Assembly: GCF_030272615.1 (NCBI RefSeq)
Contig: NC_081405.1
Location: 652,386,920-652,450,919, forward strand
Source: Cryptomeria japonica
Taxonomy: Eukaryota > Streptophyta > Pinopsida > Cupressales > Cupressaceae
Length of the DNA: 64,000 bases
Reading direction: 5' to 3'
The notes beneath the pieces were generated by a model, which made no database searches, had not been told where the DNA came from, and saw only the letters and a program-made list of their open reading frames with translations. The translations under genes and the position numbers were made by a program. Positions 46,344-57,290 of this stretch are shown here, one piece after another. Numbering within the stretch: position 1 is the stretch's first letter; each line of letters starts with the position of its first letter.

Positions 46344-46817
46344 TGAAAAATAACTTTAGCTGCCTTAAAGTATTTTGAATGCTTGAAGGAAATTACTTCG
46401 CACCTTCACCTCGAATGTCTTCACTCTGTTTTCGCGCTCTCTGCTAATTTGAATGCTCGGTGAGTTCAAAAAGAGGGAAGTTAGCTGATTTATAATGACA
46501 TTTCTCTTACCAACCACATTAAATGCTCATCGGTTAAGTGAAAACTTAACACATCTACCGATAAAGAAGAAATTTATCTTCTCACCATCGACCGAGGGTA
46601 ATCTATATGATTTTCAACTTACTGCAATACCCCCAAAGGGTTACTTCTTAGCTGGATGAAGAATCTCCTGTCGGTGGAGGATGACTATGTTTATCAGTAT
46701 AGAGATAGTTTCATCAATATTGTGATCTCTTTTCCTAATCCATTGTTTTAAAAATTCTTGCTTTACCTCATCTACCTTTTCTTTTCCTTTCAAACTGGAT
46801 CCTTTATTGTTCTCTGG
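46344..46817 (-). other. Spacer between gag and ORF2 of element H
   Basis: This stretch has no convincing ORF and several stops in all frames. A few codons after the gag stop (SLKGKEKVDEVKQEFLKQW, about 46795-46740) look protein-like, so gag may once have been longer. The rest could be the leader for ORF2. Confidence 0.4.
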
Positions 46818-46820
46818 TCA

Positions 46821-47041
46821 AGTCTTGCTTCTACAAAATTTGGCAATGTGTCCAATTTTGTTACAAGCATAACAAGTCAAATTATTCCTTTGAATAGCCT
46901 TTCCATATCCTACATCAGTGTGTTTTCTACATTGATTAGATAGGTTTCCATATCTTCCACAAACATAGCATTTCACATTCATTCTACAATTTTCTGAATT
47001 ATGACCACCTTTATTGCATTTGGAACATTGACCGGTGGGTG
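46821..47041 (-). pseudogene. gag: Element H gag, zinc-knuckle end (after C3)
   Basis: It carries three CCHC-type knuckles in a row: CSKCNKGGHNSENC, CYVCGRYGNLSNQC (His replaced by Asn) and CYACNKIGHIAKFC, then RSKT and TGA (46818-46820). It is in frame with 54425-55137 once C3 and one CATTA are discounted, giving four knuckles in all. Zinc knuckles bind the element RNA for packaging. Confidence 0.75.
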
Positions 47042-47046
47042 CATTA

Positions 47047-48558
47047 TGTTGGCATTTGTGTAAAGTATGTTGACATGATGATATTATGTTGTCACTCATG
47101 TCAATATGTTGGAGAGTGAACTGACAATATGCTGAAATGTGAACCAGTACAATAAGGAGAATCGGTATAGTGGTATAAACCGGTATATGAGCAATATGTG
47201 ACGTGGTATGTTTGTCCAAGAGAACCGGTATGATGGAATGTGAACCGGCAAATGGAATGTTTTCTATGAAGGTTTAATATGGTATGACTACCAGTTTGTG
47301 GTCTTAGCTTAAGGGTTTCTTGTTGAAGTGTTCCAAGCCTGTGTGATTCAATCGATGACATCGTGTGATGAGCTAGCATTATAATGAAGATTAGATCAAG
47401 GTGCCACGTCAACCTTGTGCGCGTGAAGGATCTTGCATGAAGGAGATTGATCCTATCTATCTCAAGAATGTGCAAAGTTCCTATAAATAGTGGAGAATGC
47501 GTGATGGGTTATCACCTTTGTGAAGCAGTGAAGAACGAACGATGGAGAATGTCTTGAGATCTGTTCAAGACCATTGTATTCAAATGCAAAGTGTTCAATG
47601 GCTAGGATTGAACCACCTAAATTGCTTAACCTAAATGTTTAGGGTTTAGGGTTTATGTTGTCAACCTATCTGTTTCCTATAAGGTCGATGTTGTGTTTCA
47701 TGTTGAGGTTGTTGGCAAATGGGGTATGTGTATCTAAGTGCAGAGATACATGATTCTTGCCAGATCGGATAAGAGGTATGATATCTACATAGTGTGTGTG
47801 CAGAAGGAAGGAACTTAAGCAAATCTGTATTAGGCATTGAGTGCTATTATCAGATCATTGTAATATCTATTGATCTTTAACCACTTCAATAGTTGGAAAA
47901 TCCCTTAACCGAGTAGCTTTAACTAGCTTGTTGAAAAATCCTTTAAAAGAGTGACTCAAACTCATTGAGTTCTTGAAATCCTCTAACAAGGTAACCTCTA
48001 ACAGGGTTTAACCCTTAACCAGGTATTTAGCCATCCCTTAACCAGGTGATCTCTAACAGGATGGGTTCCTAGCAGAACTTGTTGTAACAGTTTTTAACCG
48101 GACTAGGCTCCTAATAGAGCGAACTTCTAAAGAGTTCAAAAGCAGCTTGTGGGTATTCATCCCCACCATGGTTTTTCCTAGTTGGGTTTCCACGTGAAAA
48201 ATCTATGTGTTATGTGTAGTGTTTTTCATGTGATGGTTTAAATGATTTGTGTCTGAAGGTAAATCATGTTGAGCTAGTTATTATTATATTTCTGATGATA
48301 GATTACCTATTCATGCATAAGGGTGAAATGGAATCATAGTATTAAGTTGAGTGGAAAGCTAAGTGATTAACCAATTAATTCTTGTCACAGTCAGTCTTAG
48401 CTTTACCGGTTGTTCTCTATTTTAGACTGGTGTTACTGTCTGTCAAAAATTTGCAGTGTTCATAGTAAACCGGTTAGGGAAAAGCTCTTGTGACTGTACT
48501 AATTCATGCCCCCCTCTCAGTACCGGTTTGGTACTTATTGTTCACCATTAAGTTATCA
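47047..48558 (+). repeat. C3 5' LTR
   Basis: It runs from TGTTGGCATT to AAGTTATCA. It has GAACCGGTAT-type motifs (47.1-47.25 kb), a TATA box CTATAAATAG (47481-47490), the CTTTAACCAGG-type array (47.89-48.13 kb), the string GGTTTTTCCTAGTTGGG and a C-run plus hairpin AGTACCGGTTTGGTACT near 48520. Confidence 0.85.
47482..47489 (+). promoter_or_regulatory. TATA box of the C3 5' LTR
   Basis: TATAAATA lies about 435 bases into the LTR, at the same relative place as in C1 (32674). In the C3 3' LTR the same place reads TGTAAGTGG, and in both C2 LTRs TGTAAA. Confidence 0.65.
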
Positions 48559-48560
48559 AT

Positions 48561-48572
48561 TGGTATCAGAGC
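48561..48572 (+). other. Copia C3 primer-binding site
   Basis: TGGTATCAGAGC, the standard plant copia site matching the initiator Met tRNA, two bases after the LTR end. Confidence 0.85.
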
Positions 48573-48629
48573 ATCCTCCAAGTCCTCTATGTTGTAAGCT
48601 TAACCGCTTGAGGGAAAGATTCTATTGTA

Positions 48630-49507
48630 ATGATGAAGAGGGAAGGTCCAAAGTTTAATAAAGATAACTTCAAAATATGGAAGGAAAGAATGAAGATTTA
48701 CATCAAAAGCATGGGTGCTCAACACTGGAGCTATGTTGAGAATGCTTGTGTTATTCCTACCGATACTCTCATTGATGATCAAAAGAGAGAAATACAGGAG
48801 AATGGGCAAGTCATGGAAGCCTTAATTAGCAACTTATCTGAAATTGAGTTTATTGATGTCTAGGATAAAGATAATCCCAAAGAAGTATGGGATACTCTTG
48901 AGAATATCTATGATGGTGATGAGCATGTAAAACAAGCTAAGGAAGAAAGCCTTAGAGGGAAGTTTGAAGACATGTGGATGGTTGAAGGTAAGACCATTCA
49001 ACAGTATGGAATAAGAATCAAAACTATTGTTTGAGATATCAAGAGTGCAGGTGGTAAAATGTAAGCAAAGTTTTGAGATCCTTATTACCAGTTTATGCAA
49101 TAAGGGTTACTGCTATTTAGGAGCTGAGATCAATAGACAAGACAAAGGTATCCCTAGACTCCATCATTGCAAAGTTGATAGCCTATGAGCTAAATAGTTT
49201 TGATTGCAGTGTTCAAAAGACTAAATCAGCTTTTAGAGCTTCTATTGTACCATCCAGAAAAGGAAAAGAAGTAAGCACTAGTGGTGAACCAAGACAGAGT
49301 AGAGAAATGGATGATGAGGAGATCTTGATGGTGTTTGAAGCTCTTCTTGCTAGGAAACTTCCTAAAGGAACTCGTAAATATAAAGGTAAGCTCCCTTTGA
49401 AATGCTTTTCTTGTAACCGGATAGGACATATTGCTATAAACTGTCATAATGATGACAACAAGGACAAACTGGAGAGGTTCAAGAAATTCAAAGGAGGAAA
49501 CTGGAGA
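48630..49507 (+). pseudogene. gag: Copia C3 gag
   Basis: It starts MMKREGPKFNKDNFKIWKER at 48630. TAG at 48861-48863 (FIDV*DK) is CAG in C1. A TGA near 49034, a short deletion near 49062 and TAG at 49118-49120 (CAG in C1) follow. The C-terminal part from 49175 holds RQSREMDDEEIL and the zinc knuckle CFSCNRIGHIAINC (about 49400), then ERFKKFKGGNWRNCF, continuing into the protease without a stop. Confidence 0.87.
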
Positions 49508-50943
49508 AACTGTTTTGTTGCAGTTGATGAAGGTGTCACGGATGAGGAATTGGAAGATGAAGAGAATGAAGATATTGTGTTTTTTGCAGTAAAGGAAGAT
49601 GTGTCAGACAAGAAGGCTCTTGTCTCCCACTTTGATAATTCCAATGAGTGGATTATTGACAGTGGTTGATCTCACCATATGACTAGTGACCGGAGCAAGT
49701 TTCCATCTTTGGAAGAATATGATGGTGGTGTGGTTCACTTTGGTAATGATGCACCATGTATGGTTAGAGGAAGAGGGTCCATCTCTCTTAATGGAAAGAG
49801 TAGTGCTGACAATGTGTATTGGGTAGAAGGTCTCAGACATAATCTATTGCATGTTGCCTAGCTAAATGATAGTGGACTCACTCTGGAATTAAAAAATGGA
49901 GTGTGCAAAATCAAAGGAAAGAATGGTGATTTGATGGCTACCAGTATGCAGACCAAAGGTAACTTATTTCAGCTAAATGCAAATATAAGTACATGTCTTA
50001 TGGCTAAGTTTGATGATAGCTAGATATGGCATAGGAGACTCTTCCATGTAAACTTTGATAAAATTGTGAAGGCTACTAAGATCAAGGCAGTTAGAGGACT
50101 GCCGATCCTGAGCAAACCGGAAAATCCTTTGTGTAGAGAATGTCAACTAGGGAAAATGTCTTCCTCAACCTTCAAAGGTAAATCTTTCATAGCTGACAAC
50201 TTACTTGATCTTGTGCATACTAATTTGTGTGGTCCTATGAAAACTAGGAGTGTGCAGGGAGATAGGTATTTTATGATTCTTATAGATGATTGCTCAAGAA
50301 TTATGTGGGTCACATTCTTTAAGGACAAGTCTGAATCCTTTGGAAAGTTCAAAGCTTTCAGAGCACTGGTAGAAAAGGAAAGTGTTAGAAGAATCAAATG
50401 CCTTAGAACTGATCAAGGAGGAGAGTTCACTTCCGGTGAATTCAACAAATATTGTGAAGAGAACATAATCAAGAGGCAATTGTCTGCCCCCCAAACTCCA
50501 TAGCAGAATGGCTTAGCAGAAAGAAACAACCAGACTATGGTTGAAGTGGCTAGAACTATGTTGATCCAAGGAAACATTTCTCACACCTTTTGGAGAGAAG
50601 CAGTGAGCACTGCAATGTACACAATGAACCGAGTACTCATCAAGAAAGGAAAGGATAAGACTCCTTATGAGTATTGGGCTAGTAAGACACCAGTGGTAAG
50701 CTACTTTAGAATGTTTGGTAGCAATGTTATATCAAGAGGAATGAACACCAGAGCAAGTTTGATGCAAAATGTGATGAAGGAATATTCCTAGGATATTCCA
50801 CCAAGAGTAAAGCTCTCAATTGTTTCAATAATAGGACTCAGAGAATTGTTGAAAGCATCAATGTTAGAGTTGATGAAAACTCTGGAAAATCTGAGGAAAC
50901 CAACAGTAAGCAAGTAAGAGATGAACAGGTAGTAACCTTCTAG
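49508..50943 (+). pseudogene. Copia C3 protease and integrase
   Basis: The protease site WIIDSG is followed directly by TGA (49667-49669, a Cys codon TGC or TGT in relatives). The pre-integrase part has LNGKSSADNVYWVEGLRHNL and stops at 49859-49861 (CAG in C1). The integrase shows DS*IWHRRLFHVNFD, CRECQLGKMSSSTFKGKSF, VHTNLCGPMKTRS (first catalytic Asp is Asn), LRTDQGGEFTSGEF, then TAG at 50501-50503 and QNGLAERNN. A second TAG at 50941-50943 (VTF*E) follows. These last two stops are the ones shared with C1. A frameshift near 50740 separates this from the RT frame. Confidence 0.87.
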
Positions 50944-50991
50944 GAACCAGTTACAAATCAGCCCAGTACCAATAATTGTGTTCCTACACCG

Positions 50992-52032
50992 GTGGATGTT
51001 GATGCTGATGAAGATGAGGATGAAGAAGAAAAGCAAGAAGAATCTATTAAAAACATACCTAAGTATGTCAAACTCAATCATGATCCAAAGCAGATCATAG
51101 GAGACAAAGATGCAGAAATTCTTACAAGAAGAAAGGTCAGAGAAAGCTCATGTATGATCTTTGAATTTGAGCCTAAATCATTCAAAGAGGCACACAAAGA
51201 TGAAGACTAGATCAAGGAAATGGAGGAGGAACTTGACCAGATAGAAAAGAATGGTACATGGTCTTTGGTACCCAGACCGGAGCATAAGAATATCATTGGA
51301 ACCAAATGGGTTTTTAGAAACAAGCTAAATGAGGATGGCACAATGGTAAGAAAAAAAGCCAGACTAGTGTGTAAAGGATATGCCCAAGAAGAAGGAGAAG
51401 ACTATGGAGAAACCTTTTCTCTAGTAGCAAGATTGGAAGGAGTGCATATGCTTCTTGCATATGCAACTTTTAAAGGATTCAAGGTATAGCAAATGGATGT
51501 AAAATCTACTTTCTTAAATGGGATACTTGAAGAGGAGCTGTATATAGAGCAACCAGATGGGTTTGCACTATCAGAAGACAGTGACATGGTGTGTAGGCTA
51601 CATAAAGCCTTATATGGACTAAAGCAAGCACCTAGAGCATGGTATGAATGCTTGCACTCACATCTTGTAAAGATTGGATTTGAAAGAACAAGTGAAGATA
51701 GCAATATCTACTTGAAATCAGAAGGAGATCAGATTTTGATCTGTAAAGTATTTGCTGATGACATCTTTGGAGGAGATGACAAGATGAGTCATGATTTTGT
51801 AGATGAGATGAAAAAGGAGTTTGAGATGTCACTCATAGGAGAAATTAAGTTCTTCATTGGACTGCAGATTCAGCAAATGAAAGATGGAATCTTTATTACT
51901 CAATCCAAGTATGTCAAAGAGGTGTTGAAGACCTTTGGCATGGAAGATAGTAAACCAGTTGGTACACTAATGGTGACCAATTGTAATTTATCAAAAGAAG
52001 ATGACTCAGCGGTGGTAAATGAGAAGGATTAA
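50992..52032 (+). pseudogene. Copia C3 reverse transcriptase
   Basis: An acidic linker (DADEDEDEEEKQEE) precedes [21 protein letters not shown] at 51208-51210 (DED*IKEME) is TGG in C1. The RT has [39 protein letters not shown] and [17 protein letters not shown]. The catalytic box reads VFADDIFGG: both Asp residues are present, but an Ile of the usual VDDIIFGG has been lost by an in-frame three-base deletion. It continues to NEKD, then a TAA. Confidence 0.87.
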
Positions 52033-52701
52033 TGATCAATGATTGGTAAGTTGCATTATTTATTGCATAGCAAACCGGATATTGCACATGCAATGGGTAT
52101 TATCTCTCAGTTTCAGCAAATCCCAAGAGAATCCCACTTGATAGCAGTCAAGCGGATTCTTAGATATCTGAAGGGAACTATTGACTATGGGTTATGGTAT
52201 CCATACAATAATGATTTCAACCTGAAAGTGTTCACAGATGCTGATTGGGCTAGTAATATAGATGACCGAAAAAGCACAATCGGTGGTGCATTCTTTCTTG
52301 GTGGTAGACTGGTCTCATGGATAAGTAAAAAGCAGAGTTGTATCTCTCAGCCTATAGCAAAAGCAGAGTATGTTGCAAATTTCACGAACTACACCCAGAC
52401 TATTTGGATGAAGCATGTATTGAATGGCTTCAAAGTTCCTGTATCTAAACCGGTAAGCATATTTTGTTACAATACAAGTGCAATTAGCATTTCCAAGAAT
52501 CCGGTTTTGCATGCTAGAACCAAGAACTTTGAGCTCAAGTATCATTTCTTGAGGGAGAAGGTTCAGAACAAGGAGGTTGTATTGGAACATGTTTCCAGTA
52601 AGGAGCAGTTAGCAGACATATTCACCAAGCCTCTACCAAAGGCTTCATTTACATATTTGAGAGGTGAATTAGGGGTTCTGCCCCTTCAAGAGGTGAACTG
52701 A
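52033..52701 (+). pseudogene. Copia C3 RNase H
   Basis: An open frame of about 220 codons: SMIGKLHYLLHSKPDIAHAM, LRYLKGTIDYGLWYPYN, TDADWASNIDDRKSTIGG, PIAKAEYVANFTNYTQTIWM and EHVSSKEQLADIFTKPLPKA, ending GVLPLQEVN and TGA at 52699-52701. The conserved EAEY Glu pair is partly changed (AKAEY). Confidence 0.87.
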
Positions 52702-52924
52702 AAATATGTGATCCACATCAGTCAGGTATTGCAGTGTCCAATATTTTTTTTTGGATTGATGTGTTGAAGGATGCTACTCCTTAGGGGGAGCAGCATAGTG
52801 GAACAGGAATGCTTGTGCCTCCACTTTGGCATTGTTGTCAAAGGGGGAGAAGATGTGATGTGGAGAAGATGTGATACAGAAAGAGAGATCTTTGTATATT
52901 GCCATCAATGCCAAAGGGGGAGAA
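52702..52924 (+). other. C3 3' untranslated region with three polypurine tracts
   Basis: CTTAGGGGGAGCAGC (about 52782), TTGTCAAAGGGGGAGAAG (about 52836) and AATGCCAAAGGGGGAGAA (to 52924, adjoining the LTR). Confidence 0.65.
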
Positions 52925-54419
52925 TGTTGGCATTTGTGCAGAGTATGTTGACATGATGATATTATGTTGTCATTGATGTCAATATGTTGGAGAGTGAATG
53001 GGCAATATGCTAAAATGTGAACTAGTACAATGTGGAGAACCGGTATAGTGGTATAAACTGGTATATGAGCAATAGGTGAAGTGGTATGTTTGTCCAAGAG
53101 AATCCGTATGATGGACTATTTTCTATGAAGGTTTAATATGGTATGACTACCAGTTGGTAGTCTTAGCTAAAGGGTTTCTGGTTGAAGTGTTCCAAGCCTG
53201 TGTGATTCAACCAATGGCATCGTGTGATGAGCTAGCATTATAATGAAGATCAGATCATGGTGCCACGTTAGCCTTGTGTGCGTGAAGGATCTTGCATGAA
53301 GGAGATTGATCCTATCTACCTCGAGAATGTGTGAAGTTCCTGTAAGTGGTGGAGAACACGTGATGGGTTATCGCCTTCATGAAGTGGTGAAGAACAAATG
53401 ATGTAGAATGTCTTGAGATCTATTCAAGACCATTGTAGTCAAATGCAAAGTGTTCAATGGCCAGGATTGAGCCACCTAAATTGCTTAACCTAAATTTTTA
53501 GGGTTAAGGGTTTATGCTACTGACCTATCTATTTCCTATAATGTTGATGTTGTATTTCATGCTGAGGTTGTTGGCAAATGGTGTGCATGTATCTAAGTGT
53601 AGAGATACATGATTCTTGCCAGACCAGATAAGAGGTATGATATCTGCATAGTGTGTGTGCAGAAGGAAGGAACTTAAGTGGATCTTTATTAGGCATTCAG
53701 TGCTATTATCAGATCATTGTAATATCTGTTGATCTTTAACGACTTCAATAGTTGGAAAATCCCTTAACCAGGTAGCTTTAACCAACTTTCTATAAATCCT
53801 TTAACAAGGTGACTCAAACTCATTGAGTTCTTGAAATCCTCTAATAAGGTAACCTCTAACAAGGTTTAACCTTTAACTGGGTATTTAGCCATCCCTTAAC
53901 TGGGTGATCTCTAACAGGATTGGTTCCTAGTAGAACTTGTTGTAATAGTCTTTAACCGGACTAGGCGCCTAACAGAGAAGACTTCTAAAGAGTTCAAAAG
54001 CATCTTGTGGGTATTCATCCCCACCGTGGTTTTTCCTAGTTGGGTTTTCACATGAAAAATCTATGTGTTGTGTGTAGTGTTTTTCATGTGATGGTTTAAA
54101 TGATTTGTGTCTGAAAGGAAATCATGTTGAGCTAGCTGTTATTATATTTCTAATGATAGATTACCTGTTCATGCATAAGGGTGAAACAGAAGTGTATTAT
54201 TAATTTGAGTGGAAAGCTAAGTGATTAACTGGTTAATGCTTGTCACAGTCATTCTTAGCTTTATCGATTGCTCTCTGTTTCAGACCGGTGTTACTGTCTG
54301 TCAGAAATTTGTAGTGTTCATAGTAAACCAGTTAGGGAAAAGCTCTTGTGACTGTACTGATTCACCCCCCCCCCCTTTCAGTACCGGTTTGGTACTTATT
54401 GTTCACCATTTAGTTATCA
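52925..54419 (+). repeat. C3 3' LTR
   Basis: It runs TGTTGGCATT to TAGTTATCA. It lacks about 25 bases of the GAACCGG block present in the 5' LTR, has lost the TATA sequence, and has a longer C-run before the AGTACCGGTTTGGTACT hairpin (about 54380). Confidence 0.85.
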
Positions 54420-54424
54420 CATTA

Positions 54425-55137
54425 ATATTTTGTTTGTTTCTAGATCTACATTGATTTTCTCTATGACCATATTTGTTGCAAATGAAACATTTGCCATTAA
54501 ACTTATAAGCATTAGGTTGTCTTATTGGTTTGTTCTATTCTGGATTGTTTACAGTACCGAAACTTTCTCCAATCTCAAATCCAAGTCCATTTGTATCTCC
54601 ATTAGGTTTCTAACTTTTCAGCATGTCATCAAGCTCCTCTAAACTTTTCTTGAATTTCCCTTTGTGTTGATTTGCAGTAGCCAACTTATTTTCCAGAATT
54701 TCCTTTTGTCTCACAAGCTTAGTTTTATCATGTTGCAAGTGAATCAGATATGTCTTCAACAAATCATTTTCATGATTAAGTCTTAGATTTTCATTTCCAG
54801 CATCATTGAGTCTCCTAGTCAAATCTTCTTCATTCTTCTTCATGTCTTCAATGTCTTTGCATAACCTCATAGTCATATCTTGCATTTCATTCTTCATATT
54901 ACTATTTTCTTGTCTTAATTTTTTTGCAAGTTCATTAAGAGTTTCTTTTTCATCATCATCTTTCTGCATCTTCTCATGAATTTTTTTTCTTTTATTTTGT
55001 GCTATAACAAGGTTCTCCTGAAGTCCTTTAATGAATTCCTGTGCAATCCTCAGATCATCTTCAAGTTTGATATTCTTCAATTTCTTAGCATCATAATCTA
55101 CAAGAGCTCCTTCCAGTTATTTTCTTAAGTTCTCCAT
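54425..55137 (-). pseudogene. gag: Element H gag, coiled-coil and first zinc knuckle
   Basis: On the minus strand the first in-frame ATG is at 55137 (MENLRK), followed by a TAG six codons on. The frame then stays open from 55080 to 54610 as a long coiled coil (EMQDMTMRLCKDIEDMKKNE, LRLNHENDLLKTYLIHLQHD). After a TAG at 54610 it continues to CFICNKYGHRENQC near 54470 and is cut by C3 at the CATTA site. I see no classical UBN2 or retrotransposon gag domain; the coiled coil replaces it. The role as gag is inferred from the position after the PBS and the four knuckles. Confidence 0.6.
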
Positions 55138-55194
55138 CTGTACCGGTGTCAGAATATTCCTCAAGCTATTAGGCTTTTGAAAATAGAGGACCAA

Positions 55195-55206
55195 GACCTG
55201 ATACCA
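55195..55206 (-). other. Element H primer-binding site
   Basis: The minus strand reads TGGTATCAGGTC two bases after the LTR end, a variant of the copia site. The next bases (TTGGTCCTCTATTTT) resemble the leader after the C3 PBS (AAGTCCTCTATGTT). Confidence 0.65.
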
Positions 55207-55208
55207 AT

Positions 55209-55944
55209 TGTTAGAATCAATGACAGTCCCAAAGACATTGAGAGGGTGGGGGTGAATCAGTGTCTAACTAGCTAGCACAATATTTAAATTTATTAAGAAC
55301 TTTGTATCCCAAAATAGTGTACCAGTAAATAAGAATTAATGCAGCAAATAAGAATATTAGAGACAACATAGATAACACACCATAAAACAAGTTATTTAAT
55401 GAGGAAACTCGGTGTGGGAAAAACCTCAGTGGGATTTGTGACCCACAATATTCACTCACTGATCAATGAATAATTATTACTTACAATGAGGGGCTTGCAC
55501 ATGCAGGAAGGCTAGCAGCCTAGAGCTCACTGCTCAATCACAAAACAGAAGTCACATTGACTTACAAAAAGGATTATCAAAATCCAATACAACGTACTGC
55601 TTTAGATCAGCATCAACTATGCCAGGTTCAGTACTGGTTTAAGCTCATTCTATTACCAAAAACCTTCACTATCAACTATATCACAAATATCATCCTTTCT
55701 TTTTTCCTTCCTTTATTCACACAATGACCTATAAGATCTCATGTATATATATGAGTATTTTACAAAATTCCATGTCGGCCTGAGTATCAGTATGCATTAT
55801 TTTCGTTGCCGATGAAGTGCCTGCCAGTGAGTGTAGAAGTCTATTATCGGTGCCGGTAACTATCAGTGGGTTGACAGATGTTTGCCAATTGGTTTCCATC
55901 AATGACAACATCAACTATTCTCATAAGAGTGTATAATTCTAACA
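55209..55944 (-). repeat. H 5' LTR
   Basis: Minus strand TGTTAGAATTATACACTC (55944) to ...GATTCTAACA (55209), giving nine-base inverted ends TGTTAGAAT/ATTCTAACA. It is about 740 bases and aligns with 34619-35400, which has a short extra segment near 35.19 kb. Confidence 0.8.
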
Positions 55945-56487
55945 GATATGCCATGTCATCTTATGATCAAAACAACAACAAATCCATAAATCATCTCAAA
56001 ACATCCCGGTAATGTGTAGAGTACACGTTAGCATGATACCAGTCCATAACCTAGATAGGTACCATACCTATTCTGGGTCCACTATGCCAAAGGAATATCT
56101 TCAAGAAGTTGAAGCACAATCAAAGAACATCTTCAGCATCCTAAAATCCCTATAGAAGCTACACCAACACCAATTATGCATCCTGTCAAGATTCCTTAGT
56201 GAAAGCTCTACCGGTAAAGCCTTAAACCAATGCCGGTAATCATTTACTAGAGTGTATGATAGAATCCAATTACTAAGTCAATACCAACTGACCAAAACAT
56301 GCTCATGGAGCATATAACACATGTAATCAAACATTCACTGATCCAAACATGTCGGAAGTGTCCAACAGATAAACTCTTCTGTCAGTAACACTAGATCTTC
56401 TACTGATAACCAACCATAACAACTAGTGTTGACATTAATGACAAAACATAAATGCAACACATAATCAATTCATCCATAATGCCAACA
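55945..56487 (-). repeat. Fragment of another copia-type LTR (U3)
   Basis: On the minus strand it starts TGTTGGCATTATGGATG at 56487 and contains several ACCGGTA or GCCGGTA motifs. It then breaks at the H target site, so H inserted into it. It has no ORF. Confidence 0.55.
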
Positions 56488-56636
56488 TCTGGAACAAGAG
56501 TTTGGCATGAGGGGATTAGTGTGGATGGTGTGACGAGAGGTGAGTGGGTAGACTCTTTAGATGTAATGGAAGTAATGATGGAAGGTTCAATGACTTGAGT
56601 GTGATGGTATGATGAAAGAATAAGTATCTGGTAGAT
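56488..56636. other. Short unassigned stretch between LTR fragments
   Basis: G-rich plus strand (GTGTGATGGTATGATG), no ORF, no recognised repeat. Confidence 0.3.
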
Positions 56637-57290
56637 TAGTGAGAGGGGGGTGAATCAGTAATGAATCAGTAAATTGAAAAACTGATACAAACTTCCCAAA
56701 CTCAAACTCAAACCCACAAAGTAAACTTAATCACTAGAATATCATTGTCAAGATCAATACTCATAAGAATACTCAACATTAGTCGGTTAACTATTATAAC
56801 AACTTAACAATAAACAACTTCAATCTTGTAAACATCCAAATGTTTAATCATATCTCAACACACTTCATCTCTCAATGCTTCTAGTTATCATGCCTTATTA
56901 GAAGTTAATCAAATCTACAAATAAGATCATAACCACAAAAACATTCACCACATGACACAAATATTTATACGCGGAAAACCCAAATAGGTAAAAACCACAG
57001 TAAGATGAGACTCACAAGATAGCTATCTGAAGCTCACCCTGTTAGGAGCCAAGCTTGTTAAAGATTTTACAATAAGTCCTATTAAGAACTGATCCTGTTA
57101 AGAATCACCTGGTTAAGGGATTTACAAATGCCTTGATAAAAAGCAAATACCCTATTAGGAGTAACCTCGATAGAGGATTTGAGAATCCAAGCTAATGGAC
57201 CACCTTGTTAGGGGATTTAAGAAGTAACCAAGCTTGTTAGAGGTTACTCGGTTAGGGGATTTCAATCCTATTATAATTGTTAGAAGACAA
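56637..57290 (-). repeat. Diverged copia-type LTR fragment (R/U5 part)
   Basis: From GAGAGGGGGGTGAATCAG the order of elements follows the inner half of the C LTRs: GCGGAAAACCCAAATAGG (about 56.97 kb), then an array of CCTGTTAGGAG and CTTGTTAGAGG motifs to 57.27 kb. No TATA or outer end is present. Confidence 0.55.

Larger units (their letters stand above)
47047..54419 (+). mobile_element. Ty1/copia element C3, complete, inserted in H
   Basis: It is 7.37 kb with 5' LTR 47047-48558 and 3' LTR 52925-54419, and an exact five-base target duplication CATTA at 47042-47046 and 54420-54424. The LTRs differ at about 17 of the first 190 aligned bases by eye and by an indel, so the insertion is old. The interior holds PBS, gag, protease, integrase, RT and RNase H with many stops and two frameshifts. 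It splits the H gag between its first and second zinc knuckles. Confidence 0.9.
34619..55944 (-). mobile_element. Element H: LTR retrotransposon with gag and a large second ORF but no pol
   Basis: Outer LTRs lie at 55209-55944 (5') and 34619-35400 (3'). The flanking five-base sequences GATAG and GATAT match at four of five positions, as an aged target-site duplication. The PBS TGGTATCAGGTC and polypurine tract are in place. Once C2 and C3 are discounted, the interior is about 5 kb. It codes for a coiled-coil gag with four zinc-knuckle units and a ~1,000-residue second ORF. No protease, integrase, RT or RNase H motif is seen anywhere in it. LTR tips, PBS surroundings and multiple polypurine tracts resemble the copia elements, suggesting mobilisation by them. 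Confidence 0.75.
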
